The notes beneath the pieces are model-generated. The model ran no database searches and was not told the origin of the DNA. It saw only the letters and a program-made list of their open reading frames with translations. A DNA stretch of 64,000 nucleotides from Microvirga arabica. Lineage in GTDB: Bacteria > Pseudomonadota > Alphaproteobacteria > Rhizobiales > Beijerinckiaceae. Every line of letters starts with the position of its first letter. Positions within the stretch are counted from its first letter, which is position 1. The stretch is from positions 62,001-126,000 of the forward strand of contig NZ_JAFBID010000006.1 of assembly GCF_016811235.1 (NCBI RefSeq). The letters are read 5' to 3'. The position numbers and the translations under genes were made by a program. Of this stretch, positions 16,727-25,718 are shown one piece after another.

Positions 16727-17830
16727 TCACTGGCTGCCGTGAAAAAGCAGCGTCAGGTCTCCGCCGAGTCCGCTTGAGGCGAGGGGACGTTTCGATTCCA
16801 GCACCGCCTCGATCCTGGGCGAGGGGAAGCGGCTCTGGTAAATTTCAAGCCAAGCGATGCGGTTGGGCGGCACGGTGCCGTTATCGGGGAAAGACTCCTG
16901 CTTCGTGCCCGTGGCCTTCTCGAAGAAGGACGGATCGTCAAGGGATGCCACCACCCGGTCTGCCAGCCGCTTCAAGGCACCCTTGTTGTCCGCATAAAGG
17001 TCGACACCCCGGCTGCGCGCCAGTTCCGCAGTCGCAACGAGCGGTTCCGCCGCGTAGATATGATAGTCACGGGCACGCTTGCCTCGGCTGATTTCGAGAG
17101 GCAATGTGCCTTCCGGGGTGATCTGCGAAAGGCCGATGCGGGCGCTCTCAATACCCCATTCGGCCAAGCGCTTGTCATCGGCGGCGATGCCGGCCGCAGT
17201 GGCGGCAAGGCCTGCCCAGTAGCGGTGGTTGTTCCGCCCTGAGACCTCGTTGTTTTGATCCATGAAGTTGACCACTTGGTGGCCGAGTGCCTTGAGCCAG
17301 GCTTCAATCCGCTTTTTCTTGTCCTGCTGCAAGTCTGGAGAATTCCGGATCTGGAGATACGCCAGCGCGAAACCGCCGAGCGTCTGGCCCAGATTGAACA
17401 GGGCTTGCTTCGAGCGCATGTCGGTCATTGCGTTGGCCGATGCCCAATGCTCTAGCCAATTGAGCGCACAAGCGGCTGCCGTCGGATTTCTCGGGTTTGA
17501 GCGCACATAATCGTTGGCGATTTGCACCAGCCCTTTGGCGTAAGCCCGAAGTGGCACCACAGCCTTCAGATAGCTCTCGTTGGCGGTTTCATCGATCGTC
17601 GCGCGGGAGCTATCGGCCTGCTTGTACTTGCTCTGCGTCTCAAGAGTGATCACGGGCGTTCCAGGCACCTCGCATTTATATTCCGGCTCCGCCTGCCCCT
17701 TGTCTTTGCCGGGAGCCGGCACGAGGTACCCTGCCCCTTGCGCATGACCCGGGGCTGCCTGCAAAAGGGCGAGAAGAACCGCAGTGAGTCGGACACCGCA
17801 CAAGACCCGATCGCCGGAACCGAGAGGCAT
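16727..17830 (-). CDS. Secreted alginate lyase, polysaccharide lyase family 5
   Basis: 367 residues from the ATG at 17830, with AGGAGCAGGAT upstream. A signal peptide ends GHAQ near residue 31, so it is periplasmic or secreted. The PL5 core motif is NNHRYWA (Asn201, His202) and the second catalytic residue is Tyr256 in RARDYHIY. The 54-residue gap between His and Tyr equals that recalled for the Sphingomonas A1-III enzyme (His192, Tyr246). PL5 enzymes cut mannuronate-rich alginate endolytically. No alginate biosynthesis genes are near; the context is uptake and catabolism. Confidence 0.88.
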   Translation of the reverse strand: MPLGSGDRVLCGVRLTAVLLALLQAAPGHAQGAGYLVPAPGKDKGQAEPEYKCEVPGTPVITLETQSKYKQADSSRATIDETANESYLKAVVPLRAYAKGLVQIANDYVRSNPRNPTAAACALNWLEHWASANAMTDMRSKQALFNLGQTLGGFALAYLQIRNSPDLQQDKKKRIEAWLKALGHQVVNFMDQNNEVSGRNNHRYWAGLAATAAGIAADDKRLAEWGIESARIGLSQITPEGTLPLEISRGKRARDYHIYAAEPLVATAELARSRGVDLYADNKGALKRLADRVVASLDDPSFFEKATGTKQESFPDNGTVPPNRIAWLEIYQSRFPSPRIEAVLESKRPLASSGLGGDLTLLFHGSQ

Positions 17831-18003
17831 ATCCTGCTCCTGTTGCACCTGCCTTGGAAAATGTGACGCCGTTAGCAGCCAGCTTCCAGGCGGATTTTGA
17901 CCTGCCATTCAGAGATTAAGGGGAACTAGGGCCTGCAGAGCCCATGAGAAGCAGTCCTAGCGGTTGTTGCCATATGGTGTGGCCGCTCCCATCTCTCCGA
18001 TGA

Positions 18004-18918
18004 ATGGACATCGCGCTACCCCATCCAAACCCCCTTGAAGCCGCCGCAATGCTCGCCGCGGACGGCAGCGCGCGACGCGTGGGTGTCGAGGTGGAGTTTC
18101 TCGGTCCCAGCGTCAGTGCGGCGGCTGCCGCCCTTGCCCGGGATTTGGGCGGGGTTGTCGAGCCCGAGGATCCTCACGCCGTCAAGGTGCGCGGCACCCG
18201 CTTGGGCAATCTCTCGATCGAATTGGATCTCCGTCATATCCATCCCGCTCGCCACCCGGACCTGGATGTCGGGCTTGGTCGCCGCGGCGCTGCATTCCTG
18301 GGAACCCTCGTCTCGCCCTTTGTCCCGCGGGAGCTGATCACCGCACCCATCCCTGCGGCTCAGCTTGGCGATGTGGACAAGGCTCTTGCAAGCGTTCGGT
18401 CCGTGGGCGCCCGGGGCCGTGGCGTCATCTTCCAGAACTCACTCAGCCTGCACTTCAACATCGATCCGCCGAGCCTCGACGTGCGGACACTCACGGCCTT
18501 CCTGAAAGGATTTCTTCTGGTCAGCGACGATCTCAGACGGCAGACGGCTCGGGGCAGCCTGAGGCTCGCGCTTGCACTCCCACCCGATTACCCTGAGAGC
18601 TACAAGGAACGCGTCCTTGCTCGGGATTATTGGCCTGGTCTGCCGGACCTCACCGCCGATTATCTGGCGGCCAATCCGACCCGCCAGCGTGCCCTCGACC
18701 TCCTGCCGGTGCTTGCCCATCTGAACGAGGCCCAGGTGCGCCAAGCGCTTCCGCGGGAGAAGATCGGTCCGCGGCCCGTGTTCCATTACCGGCTTCCGCA
18801 CGCCTATCTCAGCGATCCGGATTGGAGCATCCTCCCGGATTGGTATGGCTGGCTCAAGGTAGAGCGCATCGCTGCCGAACTTGTTCGAGGCGAGGACAAT
18901 CCAAGGGAGTTCGTCTGA
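18004..18918 (+). CDS. Amidoligase-family protein (ATP-grasp-independent COOH-NH2 ligase)
   Basis: 304 residues. The start RRVGVEVEFLGP and the later segment GNLSIELDLRHIHP give the paired acidic motifs of the Amidoligase_2 family, which has a glutamine-synthetase-like fold and is predicted to form amide bonds to peptides or cell-wall components. Such genes usually sit beside a class I glutamine amidotransferase; none is seen here. The gene is divergent from the PL5 lyase and converges on a ParB-like gene. The substrate is unknown. Confidence 0.75.
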   Translation: MDIALPHPNPLEAAAMLAADGSARRVGVEVEFLGPSVSAAAAALARDLGGVVEPEDPHAVKVRGTRLGNLSIELDLRHIHPARHPDLDVGLGRRGAAFLGTLVSPFVPRELITAPIPAAQLGDVDKALASVRSVGARGRGVIFQNSLSLHFNIDPPSLDVRTLTAFLKGFLLVSDDLRRQTARGSLRLALALPPDYPESYKERVLARDYWPGLPDLTADYLAANPTRQRALDLLPVLAHLNEAQVRQALPREKIGPRPVFHYRLPHAYLSDPDWSILPDWYGWLKVERIAAELVRGEDNPREFV

Positions 18919-19019
18919 CCCGGCGAACATGACTTTCAGACGAGCTGGAACATGAGTTGTTTTGGATCAAGCCGCTCGGAGACAGCAGGCCGGAGCAGTA
19001 GATCTCCACGGGATGCGGG

Positions 19020-19268
19020 CTAATGCTTGCGGGCTTGCACCAGGTAAACCGGCACCGTTGTCTCTCCGAGAGCCTTGCAGGCTTCCAGGCGATGCAAGCC
19101 CTCGACCAGGACAAAACGCTTGCCGTCCGGCCGCACGAGGATAGGCGCCTCCTGCCCTTTGGCCAGCATGCTCTCGGCAAGGGCCTCAACCTTCTGCGGA
19201 TCAAGTGTTTGCCGCCGTTGGACAGGCACATAGACATCTTGGATGGCAACCATCTGCTTCTTCATCAT
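19020..19268 (-). CDS. Small ParB N-terminal-domain protein
   Basis: 82 residues from the ATG at 19268, with GGAG 8 bases upstream; a start at 19301 is possible. It consists only of a ParB/sulfiredoxin-like domain: VQRRQTLDPQKVEALAESM, then APILVRPDGKRFVLVEGLHRLEA (the GxHR nucleotide-binding box reads EGLHR). There is no HTH or dimer domain, so it is not a partition ParB. Its function is unknown. Confidence 0.7.
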   Translation of the reverse strand: MMKKQMVAIQDVYVPVQRRQTLDPQKVEALAESMLAKGQEAPILVRPDGKRFVLVEGLHRLEACKALGETTVPVYLVQARKH

Positions 19269-19414
19269 CTGTGCTGCTCCTGTTCCAAGTCTCGTGTCCA
19301 TGGGTGCTTATCCTGACCATGTTCCGGGCAGGGAATGTCATCGAAGCAAGCAATTCGGCGTAACAGTTGCGCGGTGGCTTCGATGAGGGACGAAGTCCAC
19401 ACGACGTTGTCCCT

Positions 19415-20119
19415 TTAGCTTCGTGCCTGCGAGACCGGTGTTCCTCCTGGCTTGGTCGCAATCCAGATCGTGTGTCTTGCGCCACCGCGTGCTCCATTGG
19501 CGCGTGCACCGACCTCGTCAACGCCAAACCCCACATTACGCAGGCGCCGGGTGAAGGCAGGGTTCGGTGCCGATGACCACACGGCCAGGACGCCACCAGG
19601 TGTGAGCGCCGCTCGGGCAGAGCTGAGCCCCGGCAGGTCGTAGAGGCTGTCATTGGACTTGCGGGTCAGGCCTTCGGGGCCGTTGTCGACGTCGAGAAGG
19701 ATCGCATCGTAAGCAGACCGGCTCGATCTTATCAGGCGCCCGACATCTCCCTCATAAATGCCGACACGCGGATCTATGAGGCTGTCGCCGAAGACTTCGG
19801 CCATGGGACCGCGCGCCCATGCCACAACGGCGGGCAGCAGCTCAGCCACTGTGACCTGGGCTTCAGAGCCGAGTTCGGCGAGCGCGGCGCGCAACGTAAA
19901 GCCCATCCCCAGTCCACCGATGAGAATCTTCGGCCGCTCGCGATCCTGAAGTCTCAGGCAAGACAGTCTGGCCAGTGCCTCCTCTGAGCCGCTCAGGCGG
20001 CTGTTCATCAGCTCGTTGCTGCCCAGCATGATGGAGAATTCGGCACCACGCTTTTTGAGACGCAGATCGCCTCCATCACCAGGGATTTTTGCCGTGTCGA
20101 TTAACACCCAAGGGATCAT
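19415..20119 (-). CDS. Spermidine-synthase-like methyltransferase-fold protein
   Basis: 234 residues with a Rossmann core: ILIGGLGMGFTLRAAL near residue 66 (the GGLGMG nucleotide loop), then VTVAELLPAVVAW with the acidic residue after strand 2, and YDAILLDVDNGP. This matches spermine/spermidine synthase-like proteins that lack the N-terminal tetramer domain. True polyamine synthase activity is unproven. It lies 38 bases after a small coiled-coil gene on the same strand. Confidence 0.72.
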   Translation of the reverse strand: MIPWVLIDTAKIPGDGGDLRLKKRGAEFSIMLGSNELMNSRLSGSEEALARLSCLRLQDRERPKILIGGLGMGFTLRAALAELGSEAQVTVAELLPAVVAWARGPMAEVFGDSLIDPRVGIYEGDVGRLIRSSRSAYDAILLDVDNGPEGLTRKSNDSLYDLPGLSSARAALTPGGVLAVWSSAPNPAFTRRLRNVGFGVDEVGARANGARGGARHTIWIATKPGGTPVSQARS

Positions 20120-20157
20120 GAATAGCCGGTGCCTGCAAGTTCGTCGGTGGGATCATC

Positions 20158-20463
20158 TCAGTCCCGAGGCGCCTTGTCGAGCAGATGATCGAAGTCGGCT
20201 AGGACGCGGTCGATGAGCTTGCGGCGACGCAGATCGCTTGCATCCAGGCTCTGCGCAAAGAGGCCGAGGAGGTAGCGTGCCTTCTCGACCGCCTCATGCC
20301 AATCGCTGGCGGGTGCGGCGGCCAGCAGGTCTTCGAGTTCCGCCTGTCTCGTTCGCAGAGCCTCCTGGTCGGCTTCGACCTCGGACCGGAGACGTCGAAG
20401 GTCGGTTGCCTTCTGGGCCGCCATGCCGCGGTGAGCATCGAGATTGGTCGGTTGATCACCCAT
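20158..20463 (-). CDS. Small coiled-coil protein of unknown function
   Basis: 101 residues from the ATG at 20463, chosen because GGAGG lies 8 bases upstream; the ATG at 20478 has none. A charged heptad-like region (about 15-50) suggests a coiled coil, followed by a helical Leu-rich end. No family is recognised. The following gene on this strand encodes the spermidine-synthase-like protein. Confidence 0.6.
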   Translation of the reverse strand: MGDQPTNLDAHRGMAAQKATDLRRLRSEVEADQEALRTRQAELEDLLAAAPASDWHEAVEKARYLLGLFAQSLDASDLRRRKLIDRVLADFDHLLDKAPRD

Positions 20464-20514
20464 TGCCTGTTCCTCCATATCCGCTGCCTGGGTATCCCTG
20501 AGTGTGTCGACTGC

Positions 20515-20808
20515 TTATGCACGCTCGATCAGCAGGCGGGCCAGCGTCTTGGCCAAGCGCTCATTCTGTCCAACGGGCTCGGGCATTACATCGTGCCATT
20601 CATGTGCGCGAAGCGACCAGCCGATGTCCGAGAGACTGCCAAGCGGCTCATGCGGCCAAGCAGGCTCGCCAGTCGATGTCAGAATCATGAACTGTCGTGA
20701 GGCCTTCATGCCCACACGGGTGACGTACAGAACTTCTTCGTTCCGCCGAAGCAGCGCAATCGGATCGTAGATCTGAGATTCTTGAAAGAAGGCGTCCCCG
20801 CTGGTCAA
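20515..20808 (-). CDS. Hypothetical protein, 97 residues
   Basis: The ATG at 20808 overlaps the stop of the preceding gene by 4 bases, which supports a real translationally coupled gene. The middle holds EVLYVTRVGMKASRQFMILTS, a beta-rich stretch, and a Trp-rich part (PAWPHEPLG, IGWSLRAHEW). No signal peptide or membrane segment is seen. No family is recognised. Confidence 0.55.
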   Translation of the reverse strand: MTSGDAFFQESQIYDPIALLRRNEEVLYVTRVGMKASRQFMILTSTGEPAWPHEPLGSLSDIGWSLRAHEWHDVMPEPVGQNERLAKTLARLLIERA

Positions 20809-21014
20809 ATCTCGGATGCCCGGGCTGCGATCTCGCTTTCGCGCACGGCGCGCTCGCCGAAGCCGGACGATTTGATCCGGTACGAGACTTCACCGGTCTG
20901 GTCGGCCGGCATGAGGCGGGTCACCTCGTAGATGCCGCTCGCACTTGCACGCTTGTCCGAAATCCGCGGGTGGATGATCCGGACCAATTGATGAATCTGA
21001 TACTTATGGGACAT
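20805..21014 (-). CDS. Hypothetical protein, 69 residues
   Basis: Small basic protein beginning MSHKYQIHQLVRI, with GEVSYRIKSSGFGERAVRESEI near its end. The beta-strand pattern resembles small SH3-like or hypothetical proteins common in Hyphomicrobiales, but I cannot name a family. It is read into the 97-residue gene by a 4-base overlap. It lies beyond the cspA terminator, so it needs its own promoter, which I could not place. Confidence 0.55.
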   Translation of the reverse strand: MSHKYQIHQLVRIIHPRISDKRASASGIYEVTRLMPADQTGEVSYRIKSSGFGERAVRESEIAARASEI

Positions 21015-21090
21015 TCGTTCCTCGTGGAATTCAGTTGCCGTTGGGCAGGGCAGCGTAGGTCGCTGCTAAAAGGTGTCTGCCGGTCAAACG

Positions 21091-21116
21091 AAAAAGCCGC
21101 TCCGGAGGGAGCGGCT
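21091..21116 (-). terminator. Intrinsic terminator of cspA
   Basis: Read leftward, an 8-bp GC-rich stem (AGCCGCTC paired with GAGCGGCT, 6-base loop) is followed by TTTTT. It sits about 50 bases beyond the cspA stop at 21164, in the correct orientation. Confidence 0.85.
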
Positions 21117-21163
21117 TCAAGGCTCAGCGGCGCAGGTGTGTAGCCTGCACCCATCATCAGCGA

Positions 21164-21373
21164 TTAAGCCATCTCGATGTTGTTGACGGCGCTCTTGCCG
21201 GAGCGGCGGTCTTCAGCGGTGTCGAAGGAGACCTTTTGGCCCTCAACGAGGCCGCGCATTCCGGCGCGCTCCAGAGCAGTCGCGTGAACGAACACGTCCT
21301 TGCTGCCATCGTTCGGCTGAATGAAGCCGAAGCCCTTCATGTCATTGTAGAATTTTACTGTGCCCATAATCAT
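21164..21373 (-). CDS. cspA: Cold-shock protein, CspA family
   Basis: 69 residues from the ATG at 21373, with AAAGG upstream; the second ATG at 21367 also fits. It is a single cold-shock domain with both nucleic-acid motifs: KGFGFIQ (RNP1) and VFVHATAL (RNP2), and the typical end AVNNIEMA. It binds single-stranded RNA or DNA as an RNA chaperone. A good promoter (21536-21564), a leader of about 155 bases with a hairpin, and a terminator make this a complete single-gene unit. Confidence 0.95.
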   Translation of the reverse strand: MIMGTVKFYNDMKGFGFIQPNDGSKDVFVHATALERAGMRGLVEGQKVSFDTAEDRRSGKSAVNNIEMA

Positions 21374-21416
21374 TGGGGTAACCTTTCGCGATTGTTGCAG
21401 ATGCACGTGAGCGGCG

Positions 21417-21432
21417 CCACGCAAAAGCGTGG
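21417..21432 (-). promoter_or_regulatory. Hairpin in the cspA leader
   Basis: A perfect 6-bp stem (CCACGC/GCGTGG) with a TTTT loop in the leader transcript, 44 bases before the start codon. Long structured leaders are usual for cold-shock genes and can act in temperature-dependent mRNA stability or translation. Confidence 0.5.
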
Positions 21433-21535
21433 TTTCAACCCGGTTCGTCGATGTGATGGTAAGAAAGTCCGAACGTGCGCCTGGAAGAACCAAAAGCGAA
21501 ACGACCCGATTGTCCGGCCAAAATCCGATAAGAAC

Positions 21536-21564
21536 TATATAGATCTTTTCCTGATCATTAGCAA
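21536..21564 (-). promoter_or_regulatory. Sigma-70-type promoter for cspA
   Basis: Read leftward: TTGCTA (-35, 21559-21564), 17-base spacer, TATATA (-10, 21536-21541). Transcription would begin near 21528, leaving a leader of about 155 bases before the cspA start. Confidence 0.75.
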
Positions 21565-22300
21565 GCGCTTATAATTATTTAATTTATCTACGCGGATGGC
21601 AGCAGAACTCGACGTAGGAGAGAGGCGAAAATGTATTGGGCAAAGATTGCAACTGCCAGATATTATTGATCCCGTCCATGGCATGCTCTTCATGCGCCTC
21701 GAGGAGGGCTATCCAGCCTCCCGGTTGCCGCTCGGCCCTGCTGGCAGTCAAGCTCTTCAGGAATGGCATGCTCAGCGTATAGCAGGGCCTTCCGCGCGGG
21801 ATGTGCACCACGCACCCGGAGATCATCAATCCAGATCTTCTTGGCCTCATTCAAAGCTGATCGGGCCATGAGGCTCGTGATGGATTAAGGGTTAAGCCTC
21901 ACGTCGTGACGCAATGATCCGCCGAGCCCAAGTTCACAACGAAGCGCCTGCCTTGCCAAGCGAGGCAGGCTCCTTCTCTGCAAAACTTCACGTGCTTGCT
22001 CATTCCGGGAGAGCCATGGCGGCATGATCCTTTAGCTGGATCGGCTGGTCACGCGCCAACAACGGTTTTCATATTGGGCCGATACACGGTTGGAGCATGG
22101 CCCTCTACGTTACGGAAGCCTTTTGAGATCGACCCTGAGCTGTCCTTCAAGTCATGGTATTTGCGCCATGCATACCTTGCTTGGGGCTCGGCTAAGCCTA
22201 TAAGAGTCTCACTCCTCTCTATGTCGTTCGACAAAGCCGGAAAGCTGGCTTACGAAATGGAGCGGTGTCAGAGTACCATATAAAGCTTCAAGGGACCCCA
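21565..22300. other. Intergenic region between cspA promoter and chemosensory operon
   Basis: About 735 bases with only unconvincing short frames (a leftward 88-codon frame at 21584-21850 and a rightward one at 21996-22283); neither has a ribosome site or a recognisable product. The AT-rich end near 21565-21600 belongs to the cspA promoter area. The operon promoter is expected near 22200-22290, but I cannot place it with confidence. Confidence 0.5.
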
Positions 22301-24247
22301 ATGGCATTGGTCAAGACGTCCGAACTCGCGGGCAAGGGCAACTCACGTCCAGCCGGCGATGAAGCTGCCAATTCCAGCATGCCGCCTCCCTCTGTAAGGG
22401 GAGCGGCGTCCCAACGCCGGAACCTGGAGCGTGTCAGAGCCAGGCAACAGAAAGCTGCCGAACGCATCGGTGCTGCAACGGAGGAACTGGCGAGCGGCGT
22501 GGCCGAGGCTTCGTCGGCGGCCGAGGAGCTCCGGCGCTCCATGGAGCAGATCGCCAGCGGAGCCGAGGAAGCTGCCGGCGCCTCCCAGCAGTCGCTCTCG
22601 GCCATCGTGAGCCTCAGTGCCTCGTTTTCCGAGGCGCGCGCCCATGCTGAGGCGACGCGCACCAAAACCGCGGACCTTCAGAGCCTTCTCACCGAAACGG
22701 GAGCCCAGATCGGCACGTCCGTCACAGCCGTAGAGGCTAATGCGTCGCGCCAGCGGGTGATGGTCGACATCGTCTCGCTCCTCGAACAACAGGCAGCCGA
22801 GATCGGTGAGATCACCCGTGTGGTCGGAGACATTTCCGATCAGACCAATCTTCTGGCGCTGAATGCAGCCATCGAGGCGGCGCGGGCCGGAGAGAGTGGG
22901 CGCGGTTTTGCGGTCGTGGCCGACGAGGTGCGGGCTCTCGCCGGCGCTTCGGAGAAAAGCGCACAGGATGTCCAGACCCTCGCAGAAGGCATCGTCAGCG
23001 AGGTTCGTTCCGTTGCGGAACGGATCAGGGCGGCAGCCGAAACGGCATCGGGAGAGGCCCAGATCGGCCGTGCCGTGGTGACGGCCTTGGACAAGATTCG
23101 AACCGATGTGTCCCTTCTGACCGAGGGGAGCCAGGCCATCCTTGTGGCAGCTGTCGAAGCCGAAGCTGCCATCCGCGAGGCGCAGCGCGGGGCCGAGCAA
23201 GTGGCGAGTGCCGCCGAGGAGCAGGCCGCCGCCGCCGCCGAGGCTCAGCGGGCCGTCCAGCAGCAGAGTGCATCGCTCGATCAGAGCCAGCAGACCGCGC
23301 AGGCATTGGCTGCTCTCGCGGACGATCTTCAGGAGGGCGCGGCCGGTGCTGCCAGTGCCGAGCAGGTCGGTTCTGCCGCTGAGGAGTTGTCTGCGGCCAT
23401 TCAGGAACTCTCCGGGGCTTCCGGCGAGATCATGACGGCTGTCGATCAGATCAGCCGAGGCGCCCAGATGCAGGCTGCGGCCACGCAGCAGGCCAATGTG
23501 GCGATGGAGCAGATCGAGCGCGCGACCGCCGCATCGCAGGATGCGGCGAGCACCGCCATCAAACGGATCGAGACTCTTGCAGCCGATCTTCAGGATAATC
23601 GCACCACGACCATGAGGCTGGCCTCGGGCGTCGAGGAGGGCTTACGGGAGACGCAGGCCATGATCGGCCTCATGAGCGGCCTGGACGATTCCGGACGCCG
23701 CATCGAAAAGATCGTCGATGGCATCGCCCTCGTGGCCGTTCAGACCACCATGCTGGCCGTGAGCGGCTCCATCGAGGCCGCCCGAGCCGGCGAGGCCGGG
23801 CGTGGCTTCGCGATCGTCTCCGGCGACATCCGCAATCTGGCGCGGGATGCTTCCGAGAATGCCGACCGGATCAAGGATGTGGTTCGCCAGATCCGCGACC
23901 AGATCACCATCGTCAGGCGAGACCTAGAGCAGAGCGCTGCCATTGCCGCAGCCGAGGTTGCCAGGAACGCTCTGACGGCGGAGCGGCTGGGTGCGGTGGA
24001 GGCCGGCGTGCAGGCCATCCGTCAGGGAAGCGTCGCCATCCTGTCCGGCTCTGAGACGATTCTGACGGCAGTGCGCGAGGTCCGGCTCGGCACCCAACAG
24101 GTTGCCGCCGTGGCCGAGCAAGCCGGCAGTGCCGCCGCCCAGGCTGCCACCGCGGCGCGCCAGCAGGCGCGAGGAGCCGAGGATCTGGCAGCTGCAATTG
24201 AAGAGATCGCCTCTCTGGCCGACGAACTCCAGATGGCGGAGACTTGA
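22301..24247 (+). CDS. Cytoplasmic methyl-accepting chemotaxis protein with two signalling tips
   Basis: 648 residues from the ATG at 22301, with AGGGA 5 bases upstream. There is no membrane segment or sensor domain; almost all is Ala/Glu/Gln-rich coiled coil. A canonical CheA/CheW contact tip lies near 168-212 ([19 protein letters not shown], then [12 protein letters not shown]). A second, altered tip lies near 469-517 ([19 protein letters not shown], then [15 protein letters not shown]). The layout suggests two fused hairpins. It heads an operon with a triple CheW, CheB, CheR and CheA, and is presumably their dedicated receptor. Confidence 0.9.
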   Translation: MALVKTSELAGKGNSRPAGDEAANSSMPPPSVRGAASQRRNLERVRARQQKAAERIGAATEELASGVAEASSAAEELRRSMEQIASGAEEAAGASQQSLSAIVSLSASFSEARAHAEATRTKTADLQSLLTETGAQIGTSVTAVEANASRQRVMVDIVSLLEQQAAEIGEITRVVGDISDQTNLLALNAAIEAARAGESGRGFAVVADEVRALAGASEKSAQDVQTLAEGIVSEVRSVAERIRAAAETASGEAQIGRAVVTALDKIRTDVSLLTEGSQAILVAAVEAEAAIREAQRGAEQVASAAEEQAAAAAEAQRAVQQQSASLDQSQQTAQALAALADDLQEGAAGAASAEQVGSAAEELSAAIQELSGASGEIMTAVDQISRGAQMQAAATQQANVAMEQIERATAASQDAASTAIKRIETLAADLQDNRTTTMRLASGVEEGLRETQAMIGLMSGLDDSGRRIEKIVDGIALVAVQTTMLAVSGSIEAARAGEAGRGFAIVSGDIRNLARDASENADRIKDVVRQIRDQITIVRRDLEQSAAIAAAEVARNALTAERLGAVEAGVQAIRQGSVAILSGSETILTAVREVRLGTQQVAAVAEQAGSAAAQAATAARQQARGAEDLAAAIEEIASLADELQMAET

Positions 24248-24251
24248 AGCC

Positions 24252-25718
24252 ATGACCCAGGCGGCCTCTGCGGCTGTCGCCCAGTCGTTTCTGACCGTTC
24301 AGGTCGGCGATGAGCGCTTCGCCCTTCCGACATCCGATGTGGCCGAAGTGATCCGTCCCCCGGCCGTGACCCGCGTCCCCCTCGGGCCCTCAAGCCTGCT
24401 CGGGGTAGCCAATCTGCGAGGTGCGGTGATGCCTGTGGTGTCGCTGCATCGCCTTCTCGGAGGCGAGGCTAGCCCCTCGTCGCATGCGCGCGTCGTGGTG
24501 ATCGACCGCGGCACCCCGGTCGGCCTCATGATCGACAGAGTGACCTCGCTTGGAGAAGCGGGTGTCGCTTCCTCAGACTCGGCTGCCGATGACAGCATGG
24601 GCACGCCTGCGCGGATGATCGATCTGGATACGCTGCTGGCCAAAGACTTCGGCAGCTTCACCCGCCGGGCTCAGCACCGGCAGGCTCAAGCTGCGACCGA
24701 CGGGCGGGATCGAACGGCTGCGGAGCAAAACCAGGTTGCGCTGGTGTGCTTTGCCGTGGCCGGGCAGGATTTCGCCCTGCCCCTCACCTCCGTTCGCGAG
24801 GTGGTGGCCCTGCCGGATGGTGTCGCCGTCGTCCCGCAGACGGACTCTGTCATGCTGGGTGTAACGTCCCTGCGCGGGCAGCTGCTGCCGCTGGTCTCCC
24901 TGCGCGCGCTCCTCGGGCTCCGGGCTGGCGGGCAGGGCGGTGAGCGATCCCGCGTGGTGGTGGCACGGATCGGCCAAGGGCTCGTGGGACTTGTCATCGA
25001 TGGCATGAAGGAAATCCTTCGCCTTCCTGACAGCGCCATCGATCCTGTGCCGGCCATCCTGACACGGGGGAATGCGGAGGCTCAGATCCAGGGCATCTGC
25101 CGTCTCGAAGGCGGACGGAGGCTGGTCTCGGTGCTGTCCACAAACCACCTGTTCAGGGATCAGGCGCTGATCGAGCAGATCACATCGCAAGCGGGGAAGA
25201 ACCACGACATGGACACAGCGGATGGTCCATCAAAGGGCGATGAGCAGTTCATCGTGTTCCAACTCGGCGGCGAGGAATACGGGCTGCCCATCGGGGTTGT
25301 CGATGAAGTGGTGCGCGTGCCCGACACGCTGACACGGCTGCCTAGGGCTCCCGCTTTCATCGAAGGCGTCATGAACCTGCGGGGCCGCGTCATTCCCGTG
25401 ATCGATCAGCGGCGGCGCTTCAGGTTCGAGGGCCACGGAGAACGGCGGCGCGAGCGCGTCGTCGTCGTCAGGATCGACCAGATGCAGGCCGGCTTCGTCG
25501 TCGATACCGTGTCGGAGGTTCTCAGCATTCCCCAAAGCCAGCTTCGCCCGACTCCCGATCTCGCCGCGGACGGGAGCCAGGTCATCGACCGCATCGCCAA
25601 TATCGAGGTCGAGGGAAGAATGATCCTCCTGCTCGATCCACGCGAGTTGCTGGACAGGGCGGAGAAGGATCTGCTCGCAGCCATGGGCCAGAGCGACCCG
25701 GAGCGGCCCGCTTCGTGA
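24252..25718 (+). CDS. Adaptor protein with three CheW domains
   Basis: 488 residues from the ATG at 24252, 4 bases after the receptor stop. Three CheW domains follow each other: about 10-135 (GVANLRGAVMPVVSLHRLLG), 160-305 (GVTSLRGQLLPLVSLRALLG) and 330-480 (GVMNLRGRVIPVIDQRRRF). Each keeps the NLRG-type core. CheW normally links receptors to CheA as one domain, so a fused trimer would fix the stoichiometry of an array. It overlaps the cheB start by 4 bases. Confidence 0.92.
   Translation: MTQAASAAVAQSFLTVQVGDERFALPTSDVAEVIRPPAVTRVPLGPSSLLGVANLRGAVMPVVSLHRLLGGEASPSSHARVVVIDRGTPVGLMIDRVTSLGEAGVASSDSAADDSMGTPARMIDLDTLLAKDFGSFTRRAQHRQAQAATDGRDRTAAEQNQVALVCFAVAGQDFALPLTSVREVVALPDGVAVVPQTDSVMLGVTSLRGQLLPLVSLRALLGLRAGGQGGERSRVVVARIGQGLVGLVIDGMKEILRLPDSAIDPVPAILTRGNAEAQIQGICRLEGGRRLVSVLSTNHLFRDQALIEQITSQAGKNHDMDTADGPSKGDEQFIVFQLGGEEYGLPIGVVDEVVRVPDTLTRLPRAPAFIEGVMNLRGRVIPVIDQRRRFRFEGHGERRRERVVVVRIDQMQAGFVVDTVSEVLSIPQSQLRPTPDLAADGSQVIDRIANIEVEGRMILLLDPRELLDRAEKDLLAAMGQSDPERPAS

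Noticed and set aside
21584-21850. Leftward 88-codon frame upstream of the chemosensory operon
   Set aside because: No ribosome site before any internal ATG and no recognisable family; kept only as part of the intergenic note.
21996-22283. Rightward 95-codon frame before the receptor gene
   Set aside because: Overlaps the expected promoter region, lacks a ribosome site and has no family resemblance.
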